Notes under the pieces: model-generated
Database searches by the model: none
The model's input: only the letters and a program-made list of their open reading frames with translations
What the model was told of the DNA's origin: nothing
Shown: in pieces, positions 44,751-53,528 of the stretch
Position numbering within the stretch: position 1 is the first letter of the stretch
Layout of the letters: each line of letters starts with the position of its first letter
From: Hasllibacter sp. MH4015
GTDB taxonomy: Bacteria; Pseudomonadota; Alphaproteobacteria; Rhodobacterales; Rhodobacteraceae
NCBI RefSeq assembly: GCF_020177575.1
Contig: NZ_JAHTBK010000001.1
Coordinates: forward strand, 3,178,001-3,242,000
Length of the DNA: 64,000 bases
Direction: 5' to 3'
Translations under genes and position numbers: made by a program

Positions 44751-45966
44751 GGTCACGATCCAGCGTCTGGGCCACCACGGTGACGGCATTGCGGAAGGGC
44801 CAGTCTACGCACCCCTGACACTTCCGGGTGAGGTTGTAGCAGGCGACGTTTCCGGCGACCGCATCCCGTCGCCTTCTGTGATCACGCCGTCCCCTGACCG
44901 CGTGAAGGCGCCCTGCCCCCACTACAAGTCCTGCGGAGGATGCAGTCTGATGCATGCCTCTGACGCATTCGTCGCGGCTTGGAAGTCTGATGTGATCACA
45001 AACGCTCTCGAAGCCCATGACCTGGCCACACCGCTCCGCCCGATCCTCACCTCCCCACCCCGCACACGCCGCCGTGCCACCCTGGCAGGCACCCGGACGA
45101 AGAAGGGCGCGCTTGTCGGCTTCCACGCACGAAAATCAGACACGATCGTGCCGATCAGAGACTGTTTCGTGCTGCACCCAAGCCTGCTTGAAACCCTCCC
45201 GGCGCTCGAGCAGATCACCCGCATCGGGGCCTCCCGCTCCGCCACGCTGGCCTTCGCGCTGACCCTAACGGATACCGGCATCGACTGCCGTGTGACGGGC
45301 GGCAAACCCCTCGACGGCCCCGTCCGTGCGGCGTTGCCAACCTTCGCGCACGCCTTCATCCGCCTGACATGGGACGATGAGCCCGTGTTCATCGAAACCC
45401 CACCGACGCTCAGTATCGGTCCGGCCCGCGTCTCCCCGCCCCCCGGCGCATTCCTGCAAGCCACGGCTGAGGGGGAGGCCGCCTTGCAAGCCGCCGTGAT
45501 GGAGGCCACGCAAGGCGCAAAATCCGTCGCGGACCTCTTCTGCGGCCTCGGCACCTTCGCCCTGCCACTTGCGCGAACAGCCCCGGTCCATGCCGTCGAA
45601 GGCGCCCCGGATCTTCTTGCCGCCCTCACTCAAGCCGCCAACCACGCGATCGGCCTGAAACCCATCACGACCGAAGCGCGGGACCTGTTCCGTCGCCCCC
45701 TTCTGCCCGACGAGCTTGCCGGTTTCGACGCCATCGTCATCGACCCACCCCGCGCGGGGGCGGAGGCGCAGACACGGCAGATCGCCCGCGCGCGCGTTCC
45801 GACGGTCGTCGCCGTGTCCTGCAACCCCGTCACCTTCGCCCGCGACGCGGCGATCCTGAAACAAGCGGGATACGCGCTCCAATGGGTGCAGCCGGTCGAT
45901 CAATTTCGCTGGTCGCCGCACGTGGAACTTGCGGCAAAGTTCACCCTGCCCCATATCCACACCTGA
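44743..45966 (+). CDS. Class I SAM-dependent RNA methyltransferase (TrmA/RlmD-type)
   Basis: A 407-residue 5-methyluridine-type RNA methyltransferase. A TRAM-like start leads to the Fe-S cysteines PCPHYKSCGGCSLMH (Cys58, Cys64, Cys67; fourth near 146 in IRDCFVLHPSL). SAM-binding motif DLFCGLGTFALPLA and the catalytic Asp-Pro-Pro motif IVIDPPRAGAE are present, and the nucleophile Cys lies in VAVSCNPVTFARD. The pattern suits 23S rRNA or tRNA uridine methylation, which cannot be settled here. It overlaps the VOC gene. Confidence 0.9.
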   Translation: MAEVTIQRLGHHGDGIAEGPVYAPLTLPGEVVAGDVSGDRIPSPSVITPSPDRVKAPCPHYKSCGGCSLMHASDAFVAAWKSDVITNALEAHDLATPLRPILTSPPRTRRRATLAGTRTKKGALVGFHARKSDTIVPIRDCFVLHPSLLETLPALEQITRIGASRSATLAFALTLTDTGIDCRVTGGKPLDGPVRAALPTFAHAFIRLTWDDEPVFIETPPTLSIGPARVSPPPGAFLQATAEGEAALQAAVMEATQGAKSVADLFCGLGTFALPLARTAPVHAVEGAPDLLAALTQAANHAIGLKPITTEARDLFRRPLLPDELAGFDAIVIDPPRAGAEAQTRQIARARVPTVVAVSCNPVTFARDAAILKQAGYALQWVQPVDQFRWSPHVELAAKFTLPHIHT

Positions 45967-45988
45967 TTTCACGCGGGAGCATTCCTAG

Positions 45989-46804
45989 ATGGCCGTCCAG
46001 ACTTTCCGAAACCGCATGGCCGATTTTCTCGACCGGCCCGAGGTTCGGAATTTCATCATCGGCGTCATCATCTTCAACGCCATCATCCTGGGCTTGGAGA
46101 CGTCCGAGCCGATCATGGAACGGTACGGGCCGCTGATCCTTGCGCTCGACCGCCTGTGCCTCGGCATCTTTGTCGCCGAAATCGCGCTCAAGCTCTTCGC
46201 GCTCGGGCCACGCTTCTTCCGCAATGGCTGGAACATCTTCGATTTCATCATCGTGGGCATCGCGCTTGTGCCCTCCGGTCAGGGCCTTGCGGTTCTGCGC
46301 GCGTTGCGCATCTTGCGGGTGCTGCGCGTCGTCTCCGGCGTCCCGTCATTGCGCCGCGTGGTGGAAGGGCTTCTGACGGCCCTTCCCGGCATGGGCTCTG
46401 TCTTTTTGCTGATGTCGATCATCTTCTATATCGGCGCGGTCATGGCCACGAAGCTCTTCGGCGGCGCCTGTCCCGCCTGCAACGCCGAGCAGGCCGCGAA
46501 TTTCGACGCATGGTTCGGCACGATCGGTCGGTCGCTCTATTCGCTGTTCCAGATCATGACGCTGGAATCGTGGTCCATGGGCATCGTCCGCCCGGTGCAG
46601 GACGTCTATCCCTACGCCTGGATGTTCTTCGTGCCCTTCATCATGGTCACGACCTTTGCCGTGGTGAACCTGATCGTCGGCCTGGTGGTCAATTCCATGC
46701 AGGACGCCCATTCCGAGGAAAGCAACGCCGCCACCGACAAGTACCGCGACGAGGTGCTGGTCCGGCTGGAGGCGATCGAGAAGAAGTTGAACGAGAGGCC
46801 CTGA
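45989..46804 (+). CDS. Bacterial voltage-gated sodium channel (NaChBac/NavAb type)
   Basis: A 271-residue one-domain ion channel. S4 has four regularly spaced arginines, Arg104, Arg107, Arg110 and Arg113 (VLRALRILRVLRVV). The P-loop filter TLESWSM is at residues 191-197, the sodium-selective form found in NavAb-like channels. S6 is FVPFIMVTTFAVVNLIVG; a C-terminal neck with coiled coil (EVLVRLEAIEKKL) would assemble the tetramer. The turret between S5 and the filter is longer than in NavAb and holds CPAC (residues 161-164). It may couple sodium entry to motility or pH balance (inference). Confidence 0.93.
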   Translation: MAVQTFRNRMADFLDRPEVRNFIIGVIIFNAIILGLETSEPIMERYGPLILALDRLCLGIFVAEIALKLFALGPRFFRNGWNIFDFIIVGIALVPSGQGLAVLRALRILRVLRVVSGVPSLRRVVEGLLTALPGMGSVFLLMSIIFYIGAVMATKLFGGACPACNAEQAANFDAWFGTIGRSLYSLFQIMTLESWSMGIVRPVQDVYPYAWMFFVPFIMVTTFAVVNLIVGLVVNSMQDAHSEESNAATDKYRDEVLVRLEAIEKKLNERP

Positions 46805-46834
46805 TCCGGTGGCGGGCCAGTCAGGCGCGCAACC

Positions 46835-48754
46835 TCAAGCCCGCTGGCTCAACACCTCGACCCCAAGCGTCTGCAAAACCTTCGCCTCGATATCCTCGGC
46901 GTTCATGCCCGCAACGGCATACATATCGCGCGGACTGGCTTGGTCGATGAAGATGTCCGGCAACACCATGGACCGGTATTTCAGGCCCGTGTCGAACAGG
47001 CCACGCTCCGCCAGAAGCTGCGCGACGTGGGAGCCGAAGCCGCCGACGGCGCCCTCTTCCACAGTGATCAGCGCCTCATGATGGCGGGCGAGTTGCAGGA
47101 TCATCTCTTCGTCCAGCGGCTTGGCGAACCGCGCATCGGCGATGGTAGGTGTAATCCCCTTCTGCGCCAGCGCCTCCGCCGCCTCCTGCACTTCTTTCAG
47201 GCGTGTCCCGAAATTGAGCAGCGCCACACGCGACCCGTCGGAGATCATCCGCCCCTTCCCGATTTCCAGCGCCGTGCCGCGTTCGGGCAGGTCGACGCCC
47301 ACCCCTTCCCCGCGTGGGAAGCGGAATGCGCTCGGGCGATCCTCGATCTCCAGCGCCGTGCGCACCATGTGCCGCAGCTCCGCCTCGTCGGCGGCGGCCA
47401 TGACCACGAAACCCGGCAGGTTGCTGAGATAGGCGATGTCGAAACTGCCCGCATGGGTGCAGCCGTCCGCCCCCACCAGCCCGGCACGGTCAATCGCGAA
47501 ACGCACGGGAAGGCGCTGGATCGCGACATCGTGGACCACCTGGTCATAGCCACGTTGCAGAAACGTCGAATAGATTGCCGCAAACGGCTTCAGCCCGCCC
47601 GCGGCCATCCCGGCGGCGAAGGTCACCGCGTGCTGCTCGGCAATGCCTACATCGAAACACCGGCTCGGGAATTGCTCGGCAAACAGGTCCAGCCCCGTGC
47701 CGTCCGGCATCGCCGCGGTTACGGCGACCACCTTGGGGTCGTCCTCCGCCTCTGCAATCAGGCTCTGCGCGAACACCTTGGTGTAGCTCGGCGCATTGGA
47801 GGGTGCTTTCTTCTGCTCCCCCGTCGCGATATCGAACTTCGCCGTGGCGTGGCCGCGATCGGCGCGATGCTCGGCGTATCCCTTGCCCTTCTTGGTGATC
47901 GAGTGGATCAGGATCGGCCCATCGGCGCGGACCTTCACGGTGCGCAAGACCGACAGGAGGCTTTCCATATCGTGCCCGTCGATCGGCCCGACATAGGAAA
48001 AGCCCAACTCCTCGAACAAGGTGCCGCCCACGGTCGCGGATTTCAGCAATTCCTTCGCCCGCCGCGCGCCCTCCTGGAACGGTTCGGGCAACAGCGACAC
48101 GGCCCCCTTGGCCGCCGCCTTGAACTCCTGGAACGGCGCACCGGCGTAGAGACGTGAAAGGTAGGACGACATCGCGCCCGTCGGCGGCGCAATCGACATC
48201 TCGTTGTCGTTCAGGATCACGATCAATCGCTTGCCCAGGTGGCCGGCATTGTTCATTGCCTCAAACGCCATGCCGCCCGACATGGCCCCGTCACCGATCA
48301 CCGCAATCGCATCCCCGTGGCCGGTCTCGCAATCGCCCCCCAGATCGCGGGCCACGGCGAAACCCAACGCCGCCGAAATGCTGGTGGAGGAATGGGCCGC
48401 ACCGAACGGATCGTAGGGCGACTCGCTTCGCTTGGTGAACCCACTCAAGCCATCCTTCTGCCGGATGCTCAGCATCTGCTCCCGCCGCCCAGTCAGGATC
48501 TTGTGGGGATAGCATTGGTGGGAGACGTCCCAGATCAGCTTGTCGCGCGGCGTGTCGAAAACGTGGTGCAGCGCCACCGTCATCTCCACCACGCCAAGGC
48601 CGGCCCCGAAATGGCCGCCCGTCTGGCTCACGGTCCAGATCATCTCGGCCCTAAGTTCATCAGCCAGTTTGCGCAGATCATGATCCGACAGGTGTTTCAG
48701 GTCGGCAGGTCGGCGCACCTTGTCCAACAACGGTGTATTCGGGCGGTCAGTCAT
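46835..48754 (-). CDS. dxs: 1-Deoxy-D-xylulose-5-phosphate synthase
   Basis: A 639-residue TPP enzyme making the first MEP-pathway intermediate from pyruvate and glyceraldehyde 3-phosphate. The TPP motif is GDGAMSGG (154-161) to [26 protein letters not shown] and the [17 protein letters not shown] transketolase motif lie in the second half. Length is normal. It lies 15 bp after ispA in a four-gene minus-strand unit with xseB and the HDAC-like gene, an arrangement common in Rhodobacteraceae. Confidence 0.97.
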   Translation of the reverse strand: MTDRPNTPLLDKVRRPADLKHLSDHDLRKLADELRAEMIWTVSQTGGHFGAGLGVVEMTVALHHVFDTPRDKLIWDVSHQCYPHKILTGRREQMLSIRQKDGLSGFTKRSESPYDPFGAAHSSTSISAALGFAVARDLGGDCETGHGDAIAVIGDGAMSGGMAFEAMNNAGHLGKRLIVILNDNEMSIAPPTGAMSSYLSRLYAGAPFQEFKAAAKGAVSLLPEPFQEGARRAKELLKSATVGGTLFEELGFSYVGPIDGHDMESLLSVLRTVKVRADGPILIHSITKKGKGYAEHRADRGHATAKFDIATGEQKKAPSNAPSYTKVFAQSLIAEAEDDPKVVAVTAAMPDGTGLDLFAEQFPSRCFDVGIAEQHAVTFAAGMAAGGLKPFAAIYSTFLQRGYDQVVHDVAIQRLPVRFAIDRAGLVGADGCTHAGSFDIAYLSNLPGFVVMAAADEAELRHMVRTALEIEDRPSAFRFPRGEGVGVDLPERGTALEIGKGRMISDGSRVALLNFGTRLKEVQEAAEALAQKGITPTIADARFAKPLDEEMILQLARHHEALITVEEGAVGGFGSHVAQLLAERGLFDTGLKYRSMVLPDIFIDQASPRDMYAVAGMNAEDIEAKVLQTLGVEVLSQRA

Positions 48755-48769
48755 CGGCCAATCGTCTCG

Positions 48770-49636
48770 CTACTTGTCACGGCTCACTATGTAATGCGCC
48801 AGATCGCGAAGGGACTGCGCCTTTTCGCCATAGGGCGCAAGCGCCGCATCGGCCTCCGCCACCAGGTCACGCGCGCGCGCCTTCGCGGCATCAAGGCCCA
48901 GCAATGACACGAAGGTCGCCTTCCCGGCCTCCGCATCCTTGCGCAGGGCCTTCCCGGCCTTGTCCGCATCACCCTCCACGTCCAACACGTCATCGGCGAT
49001 CTGGAAGGCCAGACCGATGGCCCTTGCATAGGCGCGCAGCGACGTGGGATCGGCCCCGCCCAGGATCGCACCGGCATGGGCCGGCCACTCGATCAGGCGA
49101 CCGGTCTTGTTGGCCTGAAGGGCCGTGATCTCCTCCAGCGTCAGGGACCTGTCGGCGCTTTCCGCCGCGATATCCTGCGCCTGCCCCAGCACCATGCCCT
49201 GCGCGCCGCTTGCCCGGGCAAGGCTTGCGACCAGCGCCACGCGCGCCTGGTCCGATCCCGCCCTCACGTCACTCAGCAACTCGAACGCAAAGGTCTGGAG
49301 CGCATCCCCGACCAGAACGGCCGTCGCCTCGTCCCATTTCCGGTGAACCGTCGGCTGACCCCGCCGCAAATCGTCGTCGTCCATGCAGGGCAGGTCATCG
49401 TGAACCAGCGAATAGGCGTGCAGGCACTCAACGGCGCCCGCCGCATACAACGCGCGGTCGACCGGCACATCGAACAGGCCTGCACTTTCCAGCGCCAGAA
49501 ACCCGCGCAACCGCTTCCCGCCATGGGTGGCATAGCGCATGCCTTGGGCAATCGTGTCGTCCCCGAGCCGTGTCATCTGGTCCGTCAGGAAGTCACCGAT
49601 GCGCGTCTGCGCCGCGGTCAGGGCGGTCTCGAACAC
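48770..49636 (-). CDS. ispA: Polyprenyl synthetase (farnesyl/geranylgeranyl diphosphate synthase)
   Basis: A 288-residue prenyl transferase. The first Asp-rich motif is in LVHDDLPCMDDDDLRRG (about 78-92), and the second in FQIADDVLDVEGD. GGKRLRGFLALESA and the G-K-x-x-R start motif complete the signature. Chain length (C15 or C20) is not settled by sequence reading. It is preceded by xseB and followed by dxs, so one operon supplies the DXP and allyl steps of isoprenoid synthesis. Confidence 0.93.
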   Translation of the reverse strand: MFETALTAAQTRIGDFLTDQMTRLGDDTIAQGMRYATHGGKRLRGFLALESAGLFDVPVDRALYAAGAVECLHAYSLVHDDLPCMDDDDLRRGQPTVHRKWDEATAVLVGDALQTFAFELLSDVRAGSDQARVALVASLARASGAQGMVLGQAQDIAAESADRSLTLEEITALQANKTGRLIEWPAHAGAILGGADPTSLRAYARAIGLAFQIADDVLDVEGDADKAGKALRKDAEAGKATFVSLLGLDAAKARARDLVAEADAALAPYGEKAQSLRDLAHYIVSRDK

Positions 49637-49639
49637 GCC

Positions 49640-49882
49640 TTACAGACCCTCAACCGGGGTGGCACCCTTAGGTTGCCCGTTCGCGTCCAGCGTGATCTGC
49701 GCGACCTTTTCCTCGGCCTCTTTCAGCTTCGCCTCGCAGCGCGCCTTCAGGGCCGCGCCACGCTCATAAAGCTTGATCGAGTCCTCAAGCGCCACGTCGC
49801 CGCGATCCAGCTGCGTCACCACAGTCTCAAGCTCCCGGATCGCATCCTCGAAGCTCATCTCCTCGATGGGTTTATCAGCCAT
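49640..49882 (-). CDS. xseB: Exodeoxyribonuclease VII small subunit
   Basis: An 80-residue subunit that partners XseA in degrading single-stranded DNA. IEEMSFEDAIRELETVVTQLDRGDVALEDSIKLYERG is the typical XseB core; the sequence here is split by the reader at that point for length. It overlaps the HDAC gene stop by 8 bases and ispA follows after 3 bp. The large subunit is not in the window. Confidence 0.92.
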   Translation of the reverse strand: MADKPIEEMSFEDAIRELETVVTQLDRGDVALEDSIKLYERGAALKARCEAKLKEAEEKVAQITLDANGQPKGATPVEGL

Positions 49883-50795
49883 TGCGATCCTCCAATTCCG
49901 TCACATGGGCCAGCACGCCACCGCCCAACCCTTGAAGATCATACCCACCTTCGAGTGTCGAGACCACGCGCCCGTCGCAGACCTCTTCGGCGACATCCAC
50001 CAACGCCCGCGTGACCCAGGCAAAATCCTCGTCCTCCCACAGCAGGTTCGCCAGCGGGTCCCGCGCATGGGCATCGAACCCGGCGGAGATCAGGATCAGG
50101 TCCGGGTCGAAGTCGCGCAGTCGCGGGAAGACGTGGCTTTCGTACCGCGACCGCATCGCCTGCCCGTCCGATCCCGGCGGCAGCGGCAGGTTCATCACGT
50201 TGTCCGACGCGCCGCGCTCATGCACCGCGCCCGACCCGGGGTAGAGCGGCATCTGGTGGCTGGAGATGAAAAGCGCCCTCGGCTCGTCCCACAGAAGATC
50301 CTGCGTGCCATTGCCGTGGTGGACGTCGAAATCGACAATGGCGACCCGGTCAAGACCATGCCGGTCCAGCGCATGTTGGGCCGCGATGGCGATATTGCCG
50401 AACAGGCAGAACCCCATCGCGCGGTCCCGTTCCGCATGGTGGCCCGGCGGGCGCGTGGCCACGAAGGCGCGCTTATGGGCGCCCGACAGGACCCGGTCGA
50501 CAGCCAGAAGGCACCCGCCAACGCCTTTCAGCGCGGCTTCCCACGTACCAGGGGAGGCGGAGGTATCGGCGTCGATCTGAACCATGCCGCTGGTCGGCTG
50601 CGCATCGCGCATCGCGTCGATATAGGTCTGCGGGTGGCAAAGCGCGACATCGGCCTCGGCGGCTTCCACGGCCTCCTCGCGAAGGGCGTCGACATCCGAC
50701 AGAACGGCGAAGACCGTCTCCAGCCGCGCAATCCGCTCCGGGTGGCCTTCGGGCATCTCATGGGCAAGCCCAGACGGGTTATTGACGATCAGCAT
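49875..50795 (-). CDS. Histone deacetylase-family protein (acetylpolyamine/acetoin-utilization type)
   Basis: A 306-residue zinc deacetylase-like enzyme. Active-site elements are RPPGHHAERDRAMGFC (His119, His120), VDFDVHHGNGTQ (Asp155, Asp157, His159, His160) and the C-terminal GGYDLQG. In bacteria these enzymes act on acetylated small molecules such as polyamines; substrate here is unknown. It heads the minus-strand unit with xseB, ispA and dxs. A perfect TTAA-N7-TTAA box lies about 50 bp upstream of its start, suggesting CtrA influence (inference). Confidence 0.9.
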   Translation of the reverse strand: MLIVNNPSGLAHEMPEGHPERIARLETVFAVLSDVDALREEAVEAAEADVALCHPQTYIDAMRDAQPTSGMVQIDADTSASPGTWEAALKGVGGCLLAVDRVLSGAHKRAFVATRPPGHHAERDRAMGFCLFGNIAIAAQHALDRHGLDRVAIVDFDVHHGNGTQDLLWDEPRALFISSHQMPLYPGSGAVHERGASDNVMNLPLPPGSDGQAMRSRYESHVFPRLRDFDPDLILISAGFDAHARDPLANLLWEDEDFAWVTRALVDVAEEVCDGRVVSTLEGGYDLQGLGGGVLAHVTELEDRNG

Positions 50796-50845
50796 GGCGC
50801 ATGTCCGTTCGTTGGCAGCAAAGGCTCAAGGCAGGCTTCGGGGTG

Positions 50846-50860
50846 TTAAAATTCAGTTAA
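50846..50860. promoter_or_regulatory. Full CtrA-type box (TTAA-N7-TTAA) upstream of the HDAC operon
   Basis: TTAA at 50846-50849 and TTAA at 50857-50860 with exactly 7 bases between, 51 bp upstream of the HDAC start and in a non-coding gap. This is the CtrA binding pattern described for Caulobacter and Rhodobacterales. Binding is inferred. Confidence 0.5.
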
Positions 50861-50901
50861 TGAATATGGGGTATTGCTTTCTTTTTAGTGGCTTAGCCCA
50901 T

Positions 50902-50919
50902 GGTTGCAAGCGTGCAACC
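50902..50919. promoter_or_regulatory. Perfect inverted repeat between petR and the HDAC operon
   Basis: GGTTGCA-AGCG-TGCAACC, a 7-bp perfect dyad with a 4-bp loop, 6 bp after the petR stop. No T-run follows on the minus strand, so it may be an operator or a transcript-stabilising hairpin rather than a terminator. Its reverse strand contains GCTTGCAA, also seen upstream of the Wza-like gene. Confidence 0.4.
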
Positions 50920-50924
50920 GCCCC

Positions 50925-51647
50925 TCACTCGGGCGACAGCATATACCCTGCGCCGCGCACGGTCTGGAGGTAGCGCGGCTGTTTCGGGTTCACCTCGATC
51001 TTGCGCCTGAGCCGCGTGATCTGCACATCTACCGCGCGTTCCTGCACCGGCTCGCCACCCACCTTGTCGCGGTTGAGAAGGCTGACAAGGTCCGCTCGGC
51101 TCAATGCCTCCCCCGTCTGGTGGGCGAAGATCCGCATCAGCGCCGCCTCCGTCGCCGTCAGGCGCACCGGCTGCTGGCCTTCCCACATCTCGCCCCGCTC
51201 GATGTCATACCGGATCGGCCCGAGGTAGAGGACCTGCGGCGTCGTGGCATCCTCCACCGGCGCAGGCATCCGCCGCAGGATCGCGTTGATCCTCAGCAGC
51301 AGTTCCTTCGGCTCGAACGGTTTGGCAAGGTAGTCATCGGCCCCCGCCTCCAGCCCTTCGATCCGGTCCTCCGCTTCCCCCTTCGCGGTCAGCAACAGGA
51401 TCGGCGTCGCAGCCTCCGCCCGAATGTCCCGGCACAGGCTCAGCCCGTCTTCACCCGGCATCATCACGTCCAGCACGATCAAATCGAAGCTCAACCCCTC
51501 CAACAGCTTGCGCGCATGGGCCGCGTCCCGCGCGCCCGATGCCATGAAGCCGTTCCGTGTCAGGAATTTCTGAAGAAGGACGCGAATGCGCTCATCGTCA
51601 TCCACGATCAGAAGATGCGCCCCGATATCCATATCTGCGGCATTCAT
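50925..51647 (-). CDS. petR: OmpR-type response regulator, PetR-like
   Basis: A 240-residue two-component regulator. The receiver has Asp16-18 acidic residues, phosphoacceptor Asp60 in LIVLDVMMPGEDG, and Lys near 109 (DYLAKPFEPKEL). The C-terminal winged helix (about 140-240) includes RAVDVQITRLRRKIE. It lies directly after a MarR-type gene with ATGA overlap and next to ilvE; this matches petP-petR of Rhodobacter capsulatus, where the pair lies near the cytochrome bc1 operon. The bc1 genes are not visible in this window. Confidence 0.87.
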   Translation of the reverse strand: MNAADMDIGAHLLIVDDDERIRVLLQKFLTRNGFMASGARDAAHARKLLEGLSFDLIVLDVMMPGEDGLSLCRDIRAEAATPILLLTAKGEAEDRIEGLEAGADDYLAKPFEPKELLLRINAILRRMPAPVEDATTPQVLYLGPIRYDIERGEMWEGQQPVRLTATEAALMRIFAHQTGEALSRADLVSLLNRDKVGGEPVQERAVDVQITRLRRKIEVNPKQPRYLQTVRGAGYMLSPE

Positions 51648-52159
51648 GGGGCTTGCTCCATCCCGTCTGCGTAGTGGCGGCGCATCTCCGGGTCCATCAT
51701 CTCCTCCAACACCGCGCGGAACCCCGCCACGGCCTCCGGCCCCGCATTGCGAAACGCGGCCCGCATCCTGTTACGCTGCGCCTCCGACAGCGCCTGCTCC
51801 AACGCCGCGCCGTCATCCGTCAGGAACAGGTGCCGCTCCCGCTTGTCGCGCGTCCCGACGCGGGCTTCCACAAGGCCATCCTCCACCAATGTCCGCAGCA
51901 CCCGGTTCAGCGATTGCTTGGTCACGCCGAGGATCGACAAGAGGTTGTTCACGGTCGTCCCCGGGGTTCGGTTGATGAAATGCACCGCCCGATGATGGGC
52001 GCGACCATATCCTTTCTCGGACAGGATGCGGTCCGGATCGGCCGTAAAGCCCCGATAGGCGAAGAACATCGCCTCGATCCCGCGGCGCAGCTGTTCGTCG
52101 GTCAGGAAAAGCAGCGTCTCCCCCCGCCCCATGCCAGCGTTCGCCAAGCGATCAGCCAT
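51644..52159 (-). CDS. petP: MarR-family regulator, PetP-like
   Basis: A 171-residue winged-helix regulator. NLLSILGVTKQSLNRVLRTLVEDG is the DNA-binding helix and DKRERHLFLTDDG the wing. The name follows its position immediately upstream of, and overlapping (ATGA), the petR-like gene, the order known from Rhodobacter capsulatus; the identity rests on that context. It is divergent from ilvE across 174 bp, which hold TTGAC-like hexamers (TGTTGAC at about 52158 and 52200) but no clear palindrome. Confidence 0.78.
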   Translation of the reverse strand: MADRLANAGMGRGETLLFLTDEQLRRGIEAMFFAYRGFTADPDRILSEKGYGRAHHRAVHFINRTPGTTVNNLLSILGVTKQSLNRVLRTLVEDGLVEARVGTRDKRERHLFLTDDGAALEQALSEAQRNRMRAAFRNAGPEAVAGFRAVLEEMMDPEMRRHYADGMEQAP

Positions 52160-52333
52160 GTTGACCCTCTTCCGTCGTTTCGGTCACATTATGTCAGCCT
52201 TGTTGACTTTCCAAGAATCAATTGCTAGCCAATCGGGCGTTTTGCGTAATTTTATGTCCGAAGCGGACGTATTTTGCGCAACATTCGAAAACTCAGCCCG
52301 GGTGGAAGCGGGCATATTGGGGAGGACGGGACC

Positions 52334-53203
52334 ATGGCAGGTGCTTACGACGATCGCGACGGTTTGATCTGGATGGACGGCAAGCTCGTCGATTGGCGTG
52401 ATGCGAATGTTCATCTTCTCACCCACGCCATGCACTATGCCTCAAGTGTCTTCGAGGGCGAACGAGCCTATAACGGCAAGATCTTCGAGTCCCGGCGGCA
52501 TTCCGAACGGCTTCATTATTCTGCCTCCTGCATCGACTTCGAGATTCCGTGGACGGTCGAGGAGATCGAGGCCGCGAAATACGAAGTGATGAAGGCCAAT
52601 AATCTGACCGACGCCTATATCCGCGCGGTCGCCTGGCGTGGTGCGGGCGAGGACATGGGGGTCAGTTCCGCGCGCAATCCGGTCCGCCTGGCCATCGCCG
52701 CCTGGGAATGGGGCAGCTATTACGGCGACGCCAAGATGAAGGGTGCGAAGCTCGACATCTCCAAGTGGAAGCGCCCCTCGCCCGAGACGATCCCGGTCCA
52801 CGCCAAGGCCGCCGGCCTCTACATGATCTGCACCACCTCCAAGCACGCGGCAGAGGCCAAGGGCTGCTCCGACGCGCTCTTCATGGATTACCGCAACTAC
52901 GTGGCCGAAGCGACGGGGGCGAACATCTTCTTCGTCAAGGACGGGGAGGTGCACACGCCCATGCCCGACTGTTTCCTCAACGGCATCACCCGCCAGACGG
53001 TGATCGGGATGCTGGAAAGCAAGCAAATCAAGGTCCACGAACGCCATATCATGCCGGAAGAGCTGGAAAGCTTCGAGCAGTGCTGGCTGACCGGCACCGC
53101 GGCGGAAGTCACACCGGTGGGGCAGATCGGCGACTACAACTTCGAAGTCGGCGCAATGACCCGCGACATCGCGCAGAGCTATGAGGATTTGGTGCGGGCC
53201 TGA
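52334..53203 (+). CDS. ilvE: Branched-chain amino acid aminotransferase
   Basis: A 289-residue fold-type IV PLP aminotransferase for leucine, isoleucine and valine. The PLP lysine is Lys158 in VHAKAAGLYMI, with YVAEATGANIFFVKDGEVHTP following. VFEGERAYNGKIF opens the substrate-side motif and LTGTAAEVTPVGQIG is near the end. The ATG at 52334 follows GGAGGAC. It is divergent from petP. It completes, with ilvD and ilvA, three branched-chain genes scattered in this window. Confidence 0.95.
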   Translation: MAGAYDDRDGLIWMDGKLVDWRDANVHLLTHAMHYASSVFEGERAYNGKIFESRRHSERLHYSASCIDFEIPWTVEEIEAAKYEVMKANNLTDAYIRAVAWRGAGEDMGVSSARNPVRLAIAAWEWGSYYGDAKMKGAKLDISKWKRPSPETIPVHAKAAGLYMICTTSKHAAEAKGCSDALFMDYRNYVAEATGANIFFVKDGEVHTPMPDCFLNGITRQTVIGMLESKQIKVHERHIMPEELESFEQCWLTGTAAEVTPVGQIGDYNFEVGAMTRDIAQSYEDLVRA

Positions 53204-53216
53204 CCCTACCACGATT

Positions 53217-53254
53217 GTGTTGCGGCCTGTGTTGCACTATGTGTAGCACAGGCC
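53217..53254 (+). promoter_or_regulatory. Operator of the CcdA/CcdB-like module
   Basis: Three near-identical heptamers, GTGTTGC, GTGTTGC and GTGTAGC, start at 53217, 53229 and 53241, exactly 12 bp apart. Superposed is a dyad, GGCCTGTG (53224-53231) / CACAGGCC (53247-53254), with further symmetry inside. This fits cooperative binding by a ribbon-helix-helix antitoxin 23 bp before its own start. A short T-rich run after the dyad could also give a weak terminator for ilvE. Confidence 0.6.
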
Positions 53255-53276
53255 TTTCTTGTGCGGAAAAGAAACT

Positions 53277-53528
53277 ATGTCATCTGCGTTGAACATTCGA
53301 GACATCGGGGCGGACCGCAAAGCGGCGTTGGAAGCGGAAGCCAAGCAGCTTGGCCAGTCTACGTCAGAAGTTGTCCGGGCGTATATCGACGCCGGTCTCG
53401 ACCAAGCTCGACGTGAGCGGGAGAAGCAGGAATGGATCGATGCCTCGCGCGCTGGTATCGAAGAGGAGCACGCTCGGCTCAAACGTGATGGACCGTCACT
53501 GGCGCAATACAGAAAACTCCGCCGGTGA
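53277..53528 (+). CDS. CcdA-like type II antitoxin
   Basis: An 83-residue protein. The N-terminal part is compatible with a ribbon-helix-helix DNA-binding domain (LNIRDIGADRKAALEAEAK, then STSEVVRAYIDAGL). The C-terminal part, QARREREKQEWIDASRAGIEE, resembles the toxin-binding tail of CcdA in charge and in its Trp and Gly-Ile positions. Its stop overlaps the toxin GTG start (GTGA), the usual antitoxin-first order. A repeated operator precedes it. Confidence 0.78.
   Translation: MSSALNIRDIGADRKAALEAEAKQLGQSTSEVVRAYIDAGLDQARREREKQEWIDASRAGIEEEHARLKRDGPSLAQYRKLRR

Noticed and set aside
50902-50919. Dyad after petR as a rho-independent terminator
   Set aside because: No T-run follows on the minus strand; it is recorded as a regulatory dyad instead.
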